Assembly (NCBI GenBank): GCA_022885665.1
Contig: JAGQDJ010000192.1
Coordinates: forward strand, 34,725-98,724
DNA from: Triops longicaudatus
Lineage: Eukaryota; Arthropoda; Branchiopoda; Notostraca; Triopsidae
Length of the DNA stretch: 64,000 nucleotides
Direction of reading: 5' to 3'
The position numbers and the translations under genes are program-made. Below are positions 1 through 11,200 of the stretch, in pieces. Each line of letters begins with the position of its first letter. The stretch's first letter is position 1. The notes under the pieces were generated by a model, which saw only the letters and a list, made by a program, of their open reading frames with translations, made no database searches and was not told the origin of the DNA.

Positions 1-834
1 GGTGATTAACCACCTACCAGGTACTGGCCAGGGGAACACCAACACACTTATGGCCACATTCCTTTGTAACATTAGTGATCCTTCTAAGAGCTGAAAAAGG
101 ACTTTCTCTTTTTAAATATTCTCCCCATCTCACGTAAATATGCGCAACTTTTCGCTCACTATCATGGGCCCTTGAAATCGTCCTCTTCCATACATATATT
201 TGCATCATTGGGCTTTTACCTAAATCAGATGAATTGTATTGGCAACACTTGAAGAACTATATCGTAATTACAGCTATAGGGAGTTTCACGCAGTCAGCAG
301 CAGGAACGTGCGAAACGCGATGTTTGCGTAGGTTTGAATAGAAACCGATCCTTTGAGGGACCTTTTAGAGGCTGTTCCACCTGTTACGTTAACAATACCC
401 GCGCGTACGGAATGTTGTAGGATACCTGGAAGGTACGAACCCAACCTTCTTCTCAATGAAATAATATCCTGTAGGGTCAGGCTTGTTTTCTCGATTGTGG
501 GAAACATACATCTCGCTTAGAGTATATTACATTCCTGGAACAGCAACTTTCTATATTAATAAATTTTACGCCCTACATGAACTGAAGAAGGTGTATTTCA
601 GTATTTACTTTACATCGTGCTTTTGCCACCTGTTAAACCCCATTTCGTCTCTAAATACCACTTTCCTCCACCCAAAGGTTTTTTCAGTCTTCTTGTCCTT
701 ATCACCAATTCGAATGTAGGAAATCGTTTTAAACTTAAACATAAAGTGAATTGTCTTCATGCCTATTCGTTAGTTGAAACTTGCCGAGTCTATTTAACGC
801 CAGAAAGCCTTTTCATTCTCATAACGAGCTTTTC

Positions 835-863
835 TTTTTTTTTTAAAAAAAAAAAAAAAAAAA
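835..863. repeat. T10/A19 homopolymer pair
   Basis: A run of ten T (835-844) is followed directly by nineteen A (845-863). It is low-complexity sequence with no sign of function. Confidence 0.9.
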
Positions 864-2349
864 GCACGTCCAGCCTGTATGCAAAGACAACAAAGCCGAA
901 AATGGACTTGGTCGGTCTCGTCCTGTCTCTGTACTTTCTCCTTACATGTTGTGATTAGTAGCGAGAATCGTGCAGAATGACGAAGCCAAAATGTTTATTC
1001 TAGTTTGACTGAGAGAATTACAACCGTAACGTAATGGTCGACGATTGACCCCGTGATCTCACATTATCTCTAATTTTCGTAATTTCTTGTCCTGCCCTTT
1101 CTAACTCGATTTGTTCACTTTAGAAAACTTTCTGACAGTTTGCAGAAAACTACCCGCGAGCGTATGTGATACACAACTCATTCCTTTAAATTGCCCATCT
1201 ACTCTGAAGTGAATAGAGAGAAATTAATGTGTCTCGAGAGCCATTGTTAGGACATGAAACAAATCTTTATCTGCAATCTTCTCAAAAGCCACACTTTCCC
1301 AAAAGTATAAACCCGGAAATTGCTCCCAAAAGGTCTCGAAAAATAAATCATTACCCCAAGAAGACTGGCACGAGTCTCATGAAAGAAGAAGGGAAAATCC
1401 AAAAAAAGGGGGAAACATGCTTAACGACTTCGCGGTGACATAAAACATTGAAAGAACTTTCTCTTAACCGTTCTACACATGGACTAACGCTGGTCACACT
1501 TTGAAGAACACTTATGATATTATTTATTGGGAAGGATCACTCAGAAAAAAATGAGTTTTGGTTTGACTGGGCGCGGTGAGCCCTTGCGGCTTTGCAATAC
1601 ATTTTCTATTTTCTCCACGCAACGCTTGGCTAATCATGAAAGTGGCAATTTACCGTAGTAACGTCCAGGAGAAAATCGCAATGACGGGAACTTCAAAAGC
1701 CCTATCTTTACCAATTCCAAAAGGAACTCCAATTGATCACGTAAAATATAGCGAAAAATCTCCCTGAAAAGTCAAAATGTATCTTTTACCTTGTCGATCC
1801 CAAACGGACTATTTGTGCAAAACGTGGTTTATCACAACTTTTTATGTCCGCATCTTCATCCTACAACGCAGAAAGTCAGACAGGAAGTTGTTGTATTATA
1901 GTTTCTTCGCACGATTAGAGAAACGAAAAACAGAGCAGCTTTCAAACAGCCCAGAGAAGAATCCAGAGCGGGTAAAGGGAACACGCTTTTACGGCGTTGG
2001 AACTATCATAAAACTAATTAAGGAAGCATTGTTAATCATTTATATCCAGCGAAATTAACTTGTTTCGCAACGTTTAATGAAAAGCAAAAGGTAATAGCAT
2101 ATCAAAAAGAATACAGCAAACCGTGTGGGGTCTTGCGAGCGTACCCTCAACGTTTTTAGCCCGTTCCTGTGGCACATTCTACCCACGTTTTTCTTACGAA
2201 CGAACGTAGGTCCATAGGGGCCCCTGCTCTAATGAAACTGGAACGATGAGTTTGATCCAGCTTGTATACAGAAAAAAAGGTGCGGACGCCGTTAGCTCTG
2301 GGTCAGGTTCGACTCAATTTTTATTTAACCCGGAACTTCACCATACGAG

Positions 2350-2377
<28 letters not shown>
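2350..2377. repeat. A28 homopolymer
   Basis: Twenty-eight consecutive A residues. The run could be an old retroposon tail, because a GGTTCGACTC string resembling a tRNA B box lies about 40 bases upstream, but no full element or target-site duplication is visible. Confidence 0.9.
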
Positions 2378-2380
<3 letters not shown>

Positions 2381-3318
2381 CGCCTCACTTTCGGCATGCG
2401 TGCTCCCATCCCGTTGGAAAATAAAATTACAATAAAAGTACTGCAGATTGTTCTTAATTATACAGATTTCGGGGCGTTTGTTTGTCTCTATGTGTTTTCG
2501 CTTGATCAGGCCCAGAGATTTGCAGTACTTTGTCCATGGTCCGTTCCACCTGTTTTTGCCAAAGTCACTAGGATGTAACCTAATTTCGCAAAGCCTAGGA
2601 AAAAAAAAAGAGAAAAAAGAAAGTAATCACACATCGACTTTTTTTATTATTAAATAAGTCTAGAACAATTTACGTGTATAGTTCTACATAGCTTGCGTTA
2701 ACTGAAAATTGTTAACTCAAAATCGCTCAAGTGTATCTGATATGCAGGAAAGGATCACTTTCGCTTATTTAATGTAATGCATCCCACCTGAAACTCATTT
2801 GTGGTCAGTTGCTGAACCGGAAGGTTTTAAGGATACACCCCAAGCTCGCGTCTCGAAGGCAATTTTTTTCTGGGTAGTGGATTTATTTTAACCTTCCATA
2901 TGGAGCAATTTTTTTCTCCAGGCTCTTTCTCTTTCTTGCAGGAATTTCAGCAGCCGCTAGACGGGGGGTGGAAGGGGGAGAGGGGGTGTAGCTTAAAGGA
3001 GCTTCTCTTGACAGTCTTCCCAGCCCCAAATGCCAGCTTCTAGCTACAGGTTTAACTGACCTACATCGTCCAGCCAGCGAAGGTGAAAGGGACTCTCTTC
3101 GTCCATATTAAGGTCCCGGCACGCCGCATTTTCTCCAGAGTCCTTGTCAAGACGTCCGTGAGTTCGTGTGCTTCCTGAGCTTGGTGATTTTTGCTTTAAA
3201 AACCTACAGGTGCATCCCTGGGTTCGACGTTAGTGCGTTAAAGTTACTGAACTTCGTTCCCGCTTGGACATTTTTTAACTTAAAGTTTACGAAGCCGTCT
3301 TCAATTAAGTACGAAAAA

Positions 3319-6300
3319 ATGGCTTGGCGTTGCGTCCAAGTCGCTTCGGCCTTCCTCTTCGTTGTGATCGTGGCAGCTGACAAAGCCCAGGACACACCTG
3401 TTAAAAGAAGTCCCCAGTACTTACCTCAGCCTCCACAGGTAAGTGATTTTCGGCAATCCTCACAGATTTTATATGGTTAAGTGATAAACGGAGTTTGCAC
3501 ACTTTTTTAAAAAAAATCTCGTGATTGCAGTTTTTGAATCGATGTAGAGTCATACAAATTTCTATTCTGCGAATAAAATAGTCCGTACAGCTTCATTTCG
3601 TCATACTATTTTCTCAAGAAGTAAAAGAGTAAAGTTGTAATTTTGTACTATTTCATTTTGCAATACTTTACGCGTAAACCAAAATTGCAAACTTTTTATT
3701 TAAAAAAATGGAAAGGAAAAAAGGCGGCAAGGGCGATTTGGGAGAAAAAGGGATAGGCTTTTCACGTGTGACTAACTTTCACTGATGTAACAAAAAAAGG
3801 ATGGGTTCGTATATTTGGATTAACCGGTTTGGGTGGGAGAGTATGTGATATTTAACCATATGTTTTTATGTGCCTTATTGTTGCCACAGGCTCTGGGCCA
3901 GTATGTCAGTGAATCGCAGGCATACCATCCCGCAGAGCATCATTTGGCATCTAACAACCCTAACCAAGACCACTTACCTGGTCCAGCGCCTTTTTTGCAT
4001 GACAACCTTGACACGGGTAACCCAGCCGGCGAAGCTCACGTTCATGTGCAACACGTCGTCTCTTCTACACCTGTTCCCTATGCTCCCACTACCATCCATC
4101 CTCTGCCTCCTTTGACCCCGTCGCCACTTTCCCCTGCCGTGAAGGTCAACTACAACGGTGCTCCTCGTGCCCACACTTATACCACCCATGTTGCACAATC
4201 GTTGGTGTCTAACCAGCATCATCAGTACGAGGTAATCAGCGACCATCTTCCCGATTCTTCCCCTGAACCTATTCTTGAGCATGATGAACACACTAACGAC
4301 TTTGTTAACTGGAAACCGGTGCATGTCAATCATGAGCCACAAATCGTGGCCGCGGGTAAGGAACCGGGTCATGAAAGCCCAGTTACCGAGTTGTACCCAT
4401 ATAACACAGCCCCGCGTCCTACCGAAGAGTACGACGGGAGAGAGCAGGAAAGTGTAGGACCAAGAGAGCATGTAATCTATCATGAGAATGAGGGTGGACA
4501 TCTAGTTCACCCTGACTTTAATTATGTACTTTCCACTCCGGTTTCACCGGAAAGCGAACACATCCATCAAGAGCAACATCATTCACATCAGGTTAACAGC
4601 GATGACCATCAACACACGGTTCATGTGTCGTATCACGAACGCGACCATGAACATGAGATTCATGAACACGTTGACAATGACAACGGTTTTATCCATCACT
4701 ATAAACAGGAATATCATCATGACACGGCCATTGACGACGCTGAAGGCAATGTTACAGACAGAGAACCTCAACTTGATTATTTTTCTTCACAGCATGCACC
4801 AGCACCCTACGCACCGGCCGCACTGCCACCTCGTCCCGCAGGTTCGTACTACGGCCAGGCTCCCGTAGCTCACCACGCACCCGCAGCTCCTAGTCACCTA
4901 CCTAACCCTTACATTCCCCAACCCCCTCCTTACGCACCCCCTCAACCCCAAGTCTACCAACCTGCTTCAGTCCCGCAAACTGAAAGTTATCAACAGACTC
5001 TGCCCTTAATTCCCATTTACAATGCCCCCCCTGAACCCCAATCTCCACCTCAACCCGTTTACCAATCGACCCCTAAACCCGCTTCGGAATACCCTCCGGC
5101 TCCAGTTCCCGAACGACCTTACAACCCACCTGTGACCTCGCCGGTCCCTCCCAGCAACTTCAATGACGAATACGGTACTGCTGCCCCAGAAACTTCGGAA
5201 GAACAGAAAGAAGTTCAAGTACCTGCTTATACCCCATCCCCTAACGTACCTTCCGTTGACCAAAAACCTAACGTGACCCCGATCCCTAAACTGGCCAGTT
5301 ACTCCACTGGTAAACCAGTAACTGTCCCGCAAATCGATACCGATCACTTGCCTGAAACAGCCGTAACCCCTGTCCCCGATGCTGATGTCAGTGGTAAGAG
5401 CAAGGGTACTGCACCGGTAGCTCCCGAAGAATCACAATGGACCAAGGGCAGCATTCCCTACGTGTTGGAGCAGATGGGTTTCAATACTATCATTGATCTT
5501 ATTATCTTAGCTGGACTTGATAGTCAAATTGAAAAAGGAGGTATGAATTTCTCCCCTCTTTTCTTTCGGATTTCAAGTAGCTACGCAGACCGATGCTTAA
5601 TTGTTCCTTTTTCTCTCAACAAGGTCCTTTCACCATCTTCGCACCGACAGATGCTGCTTTCGACTTCATTGTTGAACGTCAAGGCGGTTTGGACAAAGCT
5701 ACTGAGAACTACAACAAGAACCCCGAAATCCTAGATTCCGTAAGTCGTTTTCTTTTTTGAGCCATTTCCCGTATAGAGTTCCCAACTATGGTCAAGAAAA
5801 ACTGGGATAGCTGCATGCTAATTAGTCTAGCTTTCTCTTCTGCATACAATCATTGGTGAAAAAAAAAGGTGAACGAGAAAACCCATAAACATTTCCCGAG
5901 CCAGGATCCGGCGTTCCCTGTCCGGTTTTTCTTCTAAATTGCAAAGTGTGAAATCTGAAAAAACCAGTCCGGAGAAAACTGGACGTGGATTCGGGACAAG
6001 AAAGAACTCCCACATCGGAAAAGTCTTTAGCAGGAAGTAGGACAACCTCGACATTGAGTTTTTGTCGTTTCCTGCTTATCGGTCCGTCCAATGACCTTTC
6101 GTCAGAATTTCTCAAGTCTGATGTACCTATTTATATTATTTTTTACTTTTACTTTTTTTTTTGCAAAGAAGTGACTAACCTGTTCATGTCCGGACACGCA
6201 TTCCTCGCAGTAGGCCTAGAGCACAAAAAGAGAAAGGGATTGGCCAACAGTTCATAAAACTTACGACAGGTAGACGAAAGGCGCCCGAAGCTAAACGGAG

Positions 6301-7814
6301 TCCATCAGCAGCCTTCACCTCTTTTTAACATCCTGAAAATCTCATCGACTCTAACTTTCTCCGTTCGCGTGACAGCTCATATGTTATGTCCAAAATGCGA
6401 CACCTTGTTTAAAATTTGTCAGAGGGAAAAGTGCGGGTTGACTCAAGCAAATCGAAAGGCGAAGGACAGACATTCGTCAAGGTTATCGGCGTACAATACC
6501 GACACACCGTCAGAGTAGCATGCAGTCTTATTGCTGCCCCATTTGAATTTTTAGCTCCTGAAATTATTTAAAATTATTGAGATAATAATAAGTTTTCTTT
6601 ATAGACGGTAGCAAAATGTTGGAAAACATTGATTTATTTGTACAGTACTGTTTAAAAAACCATGGGGACAATGGACTTAAATAGCATTAGCTTTTTCCTT
6701 TCGTTGTCAGAATTCGCAATGGTGAGCAACCTCACCATTGGTAATTGGCTAAGAAGCTCATTTGTGAGGCAGTGAGCTAGGACAACTTGTACCTCTTTTC
6801 CCATAGTTTTTTTTGACAGTGCTATACGTACAAAAAAAATAAATAAAAAGTCTTAGAAATTTGGGAGAGTTGTTAATAGATTGTTGTATTTTCGTTATAC
6901 AGTTGATGAAACACCACGTTGCTCCTGGTGTTATCCCTATCAATGCCATGTATACACCGCATTTCTTGACCCAAAGCTTGGTCGGCGCACCTCTGCGAGG
7001 CAAAACTTTCATTGTCGAGGACAACGACTGGAAACCTCAACAGGTAAATTACTTTTTATCAAATCCATTGGAAACCCTTTAACAAACCGTCTCCCTGTGG
7101 AGCTGACCATTTACGAAATATATCAACTTTCTCCCAAGGTTTTTTCTTTCTGACAAAACCTGACTTTCTCTTTTCTTCGCTCTCTAGGTTTTGACCATTA
7201 ATGGAGCTCGCCTTATTCGGGGGGATATCAAAGCTACCAACGGCATTATCCACATCATCGATAGAGTTATGGCTCCCGTTCCTCAGGCAGACATTTTCCG
7301 TACATTGAAAGCTGATCCTGAGGGCCGGTTTACCACCCTAACATCCATTATTGAAAAGACTGGCCTTCTTCCAGTGTTGGCTAATCCCAGAGGTATATTT
7401 CACAAAACGTCAAAATTTCATAATTCATCTTGACCCCTTTTGTTCAGATGGACCCTACACTATCTTCGCTCCTACCAACAAGGCCTTTTCTCTGATTTCT
7501 AAGGCTGACCTCAACGCTATATTGTATGATCCTGTCCGATTGAACAAGCTATTGTTGCGCCACGTGGTCAAAGACGTGATTTACACTTCCGGTCTCCAAA
7601 GCTTCCAAAAGGCTTACGCGCTCGACTATGAGCTCTTGTACATTTACCACATGAAGGGTATATTTCAGTCGTATATTTTCCTACAAATTTTGACTAATTT
7701 ACGATTGTTCAAATTGCAGGCATGACGAAGGTTAACGCAGCCAACTTCGTAGACCTAGATATCACGACACTAAACGGCATCATTCACCCCATTGATTCCG
7801 TATTAGGTTTATAG
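3319..7814 (+). CDS. secreted His/Pro-rich protein with two FAS1 domains
   Basis: Seven exons join in phase to an 845-residue protein: 3319-3438, 3890-5540, 5624-5739, 6903-7043, 7188-7392, 7448-7657 and 7720-7814. All introns are GT-AG. The start ATG is the first in the exon and is followed by a signal-peptide-like stretch (residues 1 to about 20). Residues 41 to about 555 are low in complexity: first rich in His, Glu and Asp (many HH and HEH clusters), then rich in Pro, Tyr and Ala. Two fasciclin domains follow (about 560-705 and 709-844). Each has the hallmark block GPFTIFAPTDAAF or GPYTIFAPTNKAF, a central HHV/RHV, and a closing NGIIH-x-ID. FAS1 domains mediate adhesion in extracellular matrix proteins. 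No transmembrane segment or GPI signal is seen at the C terminus, so secretion into matrix or cuticle is inferred. The family call is firm; the exact role is unknown. Confidence 0.93.
6717..6740. repeat. 10-bp perfect inverted repeat in an intron
   Basis: CAATGGTGAG at 6717-6726 and its exact complement CTCACCATTG at 6731-6740 are separated by CAAC. The hairpin lies in the third and largest downstream intron (5740-6902) of the FAS1 gene. It may be chance or a remnant of a small element. Confidence 0.7.
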
Positions 7815-8095
7815 AATACCATTTAGCAACAAAAGAGGGTCGGCTGCGCCACCTCACCAAGCTCAAATGTACTCCATACCGCAGGAAAACGTTATGAAGG
7901 GCGCGTGCATGGTGAAGGAACGGCGGGCGTTCAAGGGGAATCAGCGCTTCAGAGCGTGCAGAGTTCTCCGACGCTAACCTTCCTTTTTACCAAGTGTGAA
8001 TGAAAAATATCGCTTCTGTTCTGCTTTACAAGCCTTCCTGAAATTTCTATTATATGTTCCTTTTGTACATACATATGTTTTCAATTTTAAACGTC

Positions 8096-8118
8096 AATAA
8101 ATAAGCGATTCCAATAAA
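8096..8118 (+). terminator. polyadenylation signals of the FAS1 gene
   Basis: Two AATAAA hexamers at 8096-8101 and 8113-8118 lie about 280-300 bases after the FAS1 stop codon. They end the transcript roughly 100 bases before the stop codon of the converging NSP-family gene (8240). Confidence 0.65.
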
Positions 8119-8237
8119 GATATCAACTAAAAACGGACTAGACGGAATAATGCAAGCCACGCTGCACGAATCTTAAGTAACTTCACATAACCGGGGATTT
8201 TATCTTGAAAGGTTGGTTAGCGTTCTGAATCATCAAC

Positions 8238-11200
8238 TCAAGGTTCACACCGGTGCGATAACGCTTCCAAGACTTGATCAAACTTCATGTAGCGATCTTC
8301 AGCCGGAGCGAGGGCGCCTTTACTACCCCATAAGAACTTGAGCTGGAACTCGGTGCGGAAAACGTCAAGCAAGACATCATCCGTTTGAACATTTTCCGCT
8401 AAAGCGCTCAAATTGCGCTCATAAAGGGCCAGGTTAGATGACCAGTTCCTTATCGTCATAAGATGATCATAGAAAGCATCCAGGCCAAAGTCTGATCCCG
8501 AATCAACCAAATTAAAGTTTAGCCGAGGTACCGACAAAGTGTTATCGATGAAGTTCTGCAGGTCAGCCTTCCAGAAGATGATTGCAGGGAGTAAATCCGG
8601 AATGGTTGTATTAGGAGCTGGCGTATTCTTGCCTTCCGCCATCAACTTCAAGGTCGGTTTTAGTTTGGCATCAAATATATACGCGTGTTCCGTAAACTGC
8701 TGTCGGGTTCTGTGCCACGTACTCTGCAATCTTTGGATCTAAGAAAACAATCAATTTACGTGCGCTTTTTTGTTAAATAATACCTGCGGAGCACACAAGG
8801 CCAACATAATCCCCGTAAATCCAAATGAGTTTCCCAATGCCGTCTTGGACTCTATCGCTATTTCGATCCATTTGTGCAGCATGTCCACCCGACTCGCTTC
8901 ATCCGGTCTGGTTAATATTACGGTAGCCACGAATAGCCTTAAGCAATGCAGCCTGCAAAAATCCATGAAGTCATTATTAAACCTTAAGCCCTTTTCGTAC
9001 GAAAATCAGAGCTCGTTAATTTCTCAGTATGTTTAAGATACCTTTCCAAGAGGTCCAGCCGTAGCTGATATCCCTGGGGTAAATTGCACAGGTCTATCCC
9101 TGACGTGACACCCACCCCAAAATAATCTCGCGACGGATCATTTTTGTCCAAGCCCAGCAATGCCATGTCCGTTTTTAATAAGTGCATGGCAACAGCCCGA
9201 GATCCAAATTCTTCGAGTAACAGATTCACGGCTTTCAAAGCCATAGCGTCCAAAGGTTTGTTGTCCACAGCGGGTAACAATATCGTCTGTAAAGGTAACA
9301 AACCGATTAATGATAACAAAGTAGAAAAATATTCGTTGAGTTTGCGCTTAATTTACATGATAATTCTCTAACTCGAAAGCTGATCCAGCTTTCAAATTAG
9401 GTAATTTGTAACGGTCATCGCATTCAATTCTGAGATCTTTATCGTTATCCGGCGCTGTTTCCCGGACAGGGTGTGTGTCAAGAAAAGAATGCCGGGTATC
9501 GGAGGATTTTCTTCTTGCCGGTTCTAGTAGCTGAAGTTGTCCAGGGAGTTCCACGGGGTACACGGGTTCCGGTTCGTCCTGAAGCGGTGTCTTGTCAAAT
9601 TCGGACAGCTCAGTTGCCCGGTCTATGTCGCCATTGTCCGCTTCTACTTGCGTCACACAGGTCGGTACTACGTCACTAACCGGATCCACAGCCTTATGGT
9701 TCGATTCATCGGCAATGGGCGTTAGAATGTCTTCCTCATTATCTGCTGCACGGTCTTTGGCCGCATGTTCCGGCGATTCCAAGTTCTGGTAAGCACTTTC
9801 CGGCATGGAATGCGGTTGCAAAGACGGAATGCGACTCGGCTTTGGTGGTGGAGAGTTCTCTCTCCCTGAGTTGCCTTCGTGATCGACTTTTTTACGCAGC
9901 AAGCTCGGGCTAAGTGTCGGGTCACTCGGAACGCGACTCAGTTTACTCTGATTGGCTAACTGATTCGCAATGCTTGGTCGTGGCAAGGAATGTGTAGAAT
10001 ATTTGGTTAAAATCTCTACTGAATTTTGGCTTTTTAGCTTAGGAGGCAAAGTTGCATGACCACCTTGTGGACCTTGTAGCGTCGCATATTTTTTGGAACG
10101 GCGAGTTTGTTCCGAGCCCAATGCAGTCTGGTATTGTCCGTAGTGTGCCACGACGTTGTAACAACACGAGTAGTAAGTTAAGGGAAATTGACGATTCACA
10201 GGTGTGGAGATCCTAGCACCTGAAGCTGCACTTACGGGTCGGCCGCTGCCTACGTAGCACGTAATCAAGTCTGGCATGGAATCAAACGGCTCGTCTTCGA
10301 TACGGAATTGGATACGTTCGTACACCGTATCTGGTTGAACAATAAGCTAAAAAGAAAGAGAGACGTGGTGGTATTTTCATTTTTTAAACTGGCTATAATG
10401 TATACTTTTGTAACTATGAAGTGTAATGGGGTGTTGCGCCAAAAACATGACAGTACCAGGTCACCAGGTTGACCAGAAGAGCAATCTCGGACTAAAAACT
10501 GGCCTTCAGTTTTTAGCAGCGATTCGGCTCGAGATCTTGGAATAGGTCCGTGGTACCAGGCATGTGAAGGCAATTCTTTGGCATCTTGACTCAACTCCCA
10601 CTCAAGCTCCTTTCTCAGCTTCTTTAGTTCTTCTTCATTAGGCTCCGGTGATTCAAACTATGAAACCCAATTTGTTAATATGGAAGCCAACAGTCACAAA
10701 ATATATACCCAACAATCGTAAAATAAATGATAAATATATGTGTTACAAAGTAAATGTTATGTACGTTAAACAAGTAGCATGAACAGACGCTTACCATAGC
10801 GGAAAGATTTTGGGTGCTCTTGAAGGCAGAAGCTGTCTTGTTCGAGGCACTGTGAGGAGATACCAGATAAAAACACAGCAGAATCAGTATCAGATTTGAA
10901 CTTAGTGTTTCACAGAAACAATCTTTTGCTAACACAACGCAGACCGAAACTGTACACGCCAGACTAACAACTCTACGCTAGCATGTATGTATGACGGCGT
11001 TGGCTACAGTCATCCATTCCCCCTTCTCTCCCTCCTTTCCTTCTCTTTCTACACACACCCCGGTATTGATTTCCAAGTACATGTGTATGTCTGTTAGGGG
11101 GGTGTCCCTTTCCCAGCATTGTCATTTGGCAGAAGACGCGGGGAAGAACGGCAGCAAAAATTTGCATATGGTGCGGATCGCATGACATTAATTGGCATGC

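Larger units (their letters stand above)
1..3120. other. gene-free upstream region
   Basis: I see no convincing coding exon here; the open frames are short and lack recognisable domains or splice partners. The stretch holds a T10A19 homopolymer pair at 835-863, an A28 run at 2350-2377 and a G-rich patch at 2963-2986. It leads into the 5' end of the fasciclin-domain gene, so its right end probably contains that gene's promoter, but I could not fix a TATA box or start site. Confidence 0.5.

Noticed and set aside
2246..2377. Possible SINE with B-box-like GGTTCGACTC and A28 tail
   Set aside because: No A box at the correct distance and no target-site duplication; one weak box plus poly-A is not sufficient.
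3974..4501. 175-residue minus-strand ORF opposite the FAS1 gene
   Set aside because: It is the antisense shadow of the His/Pro-rich exon; codon bias of the sense frame explains its length.
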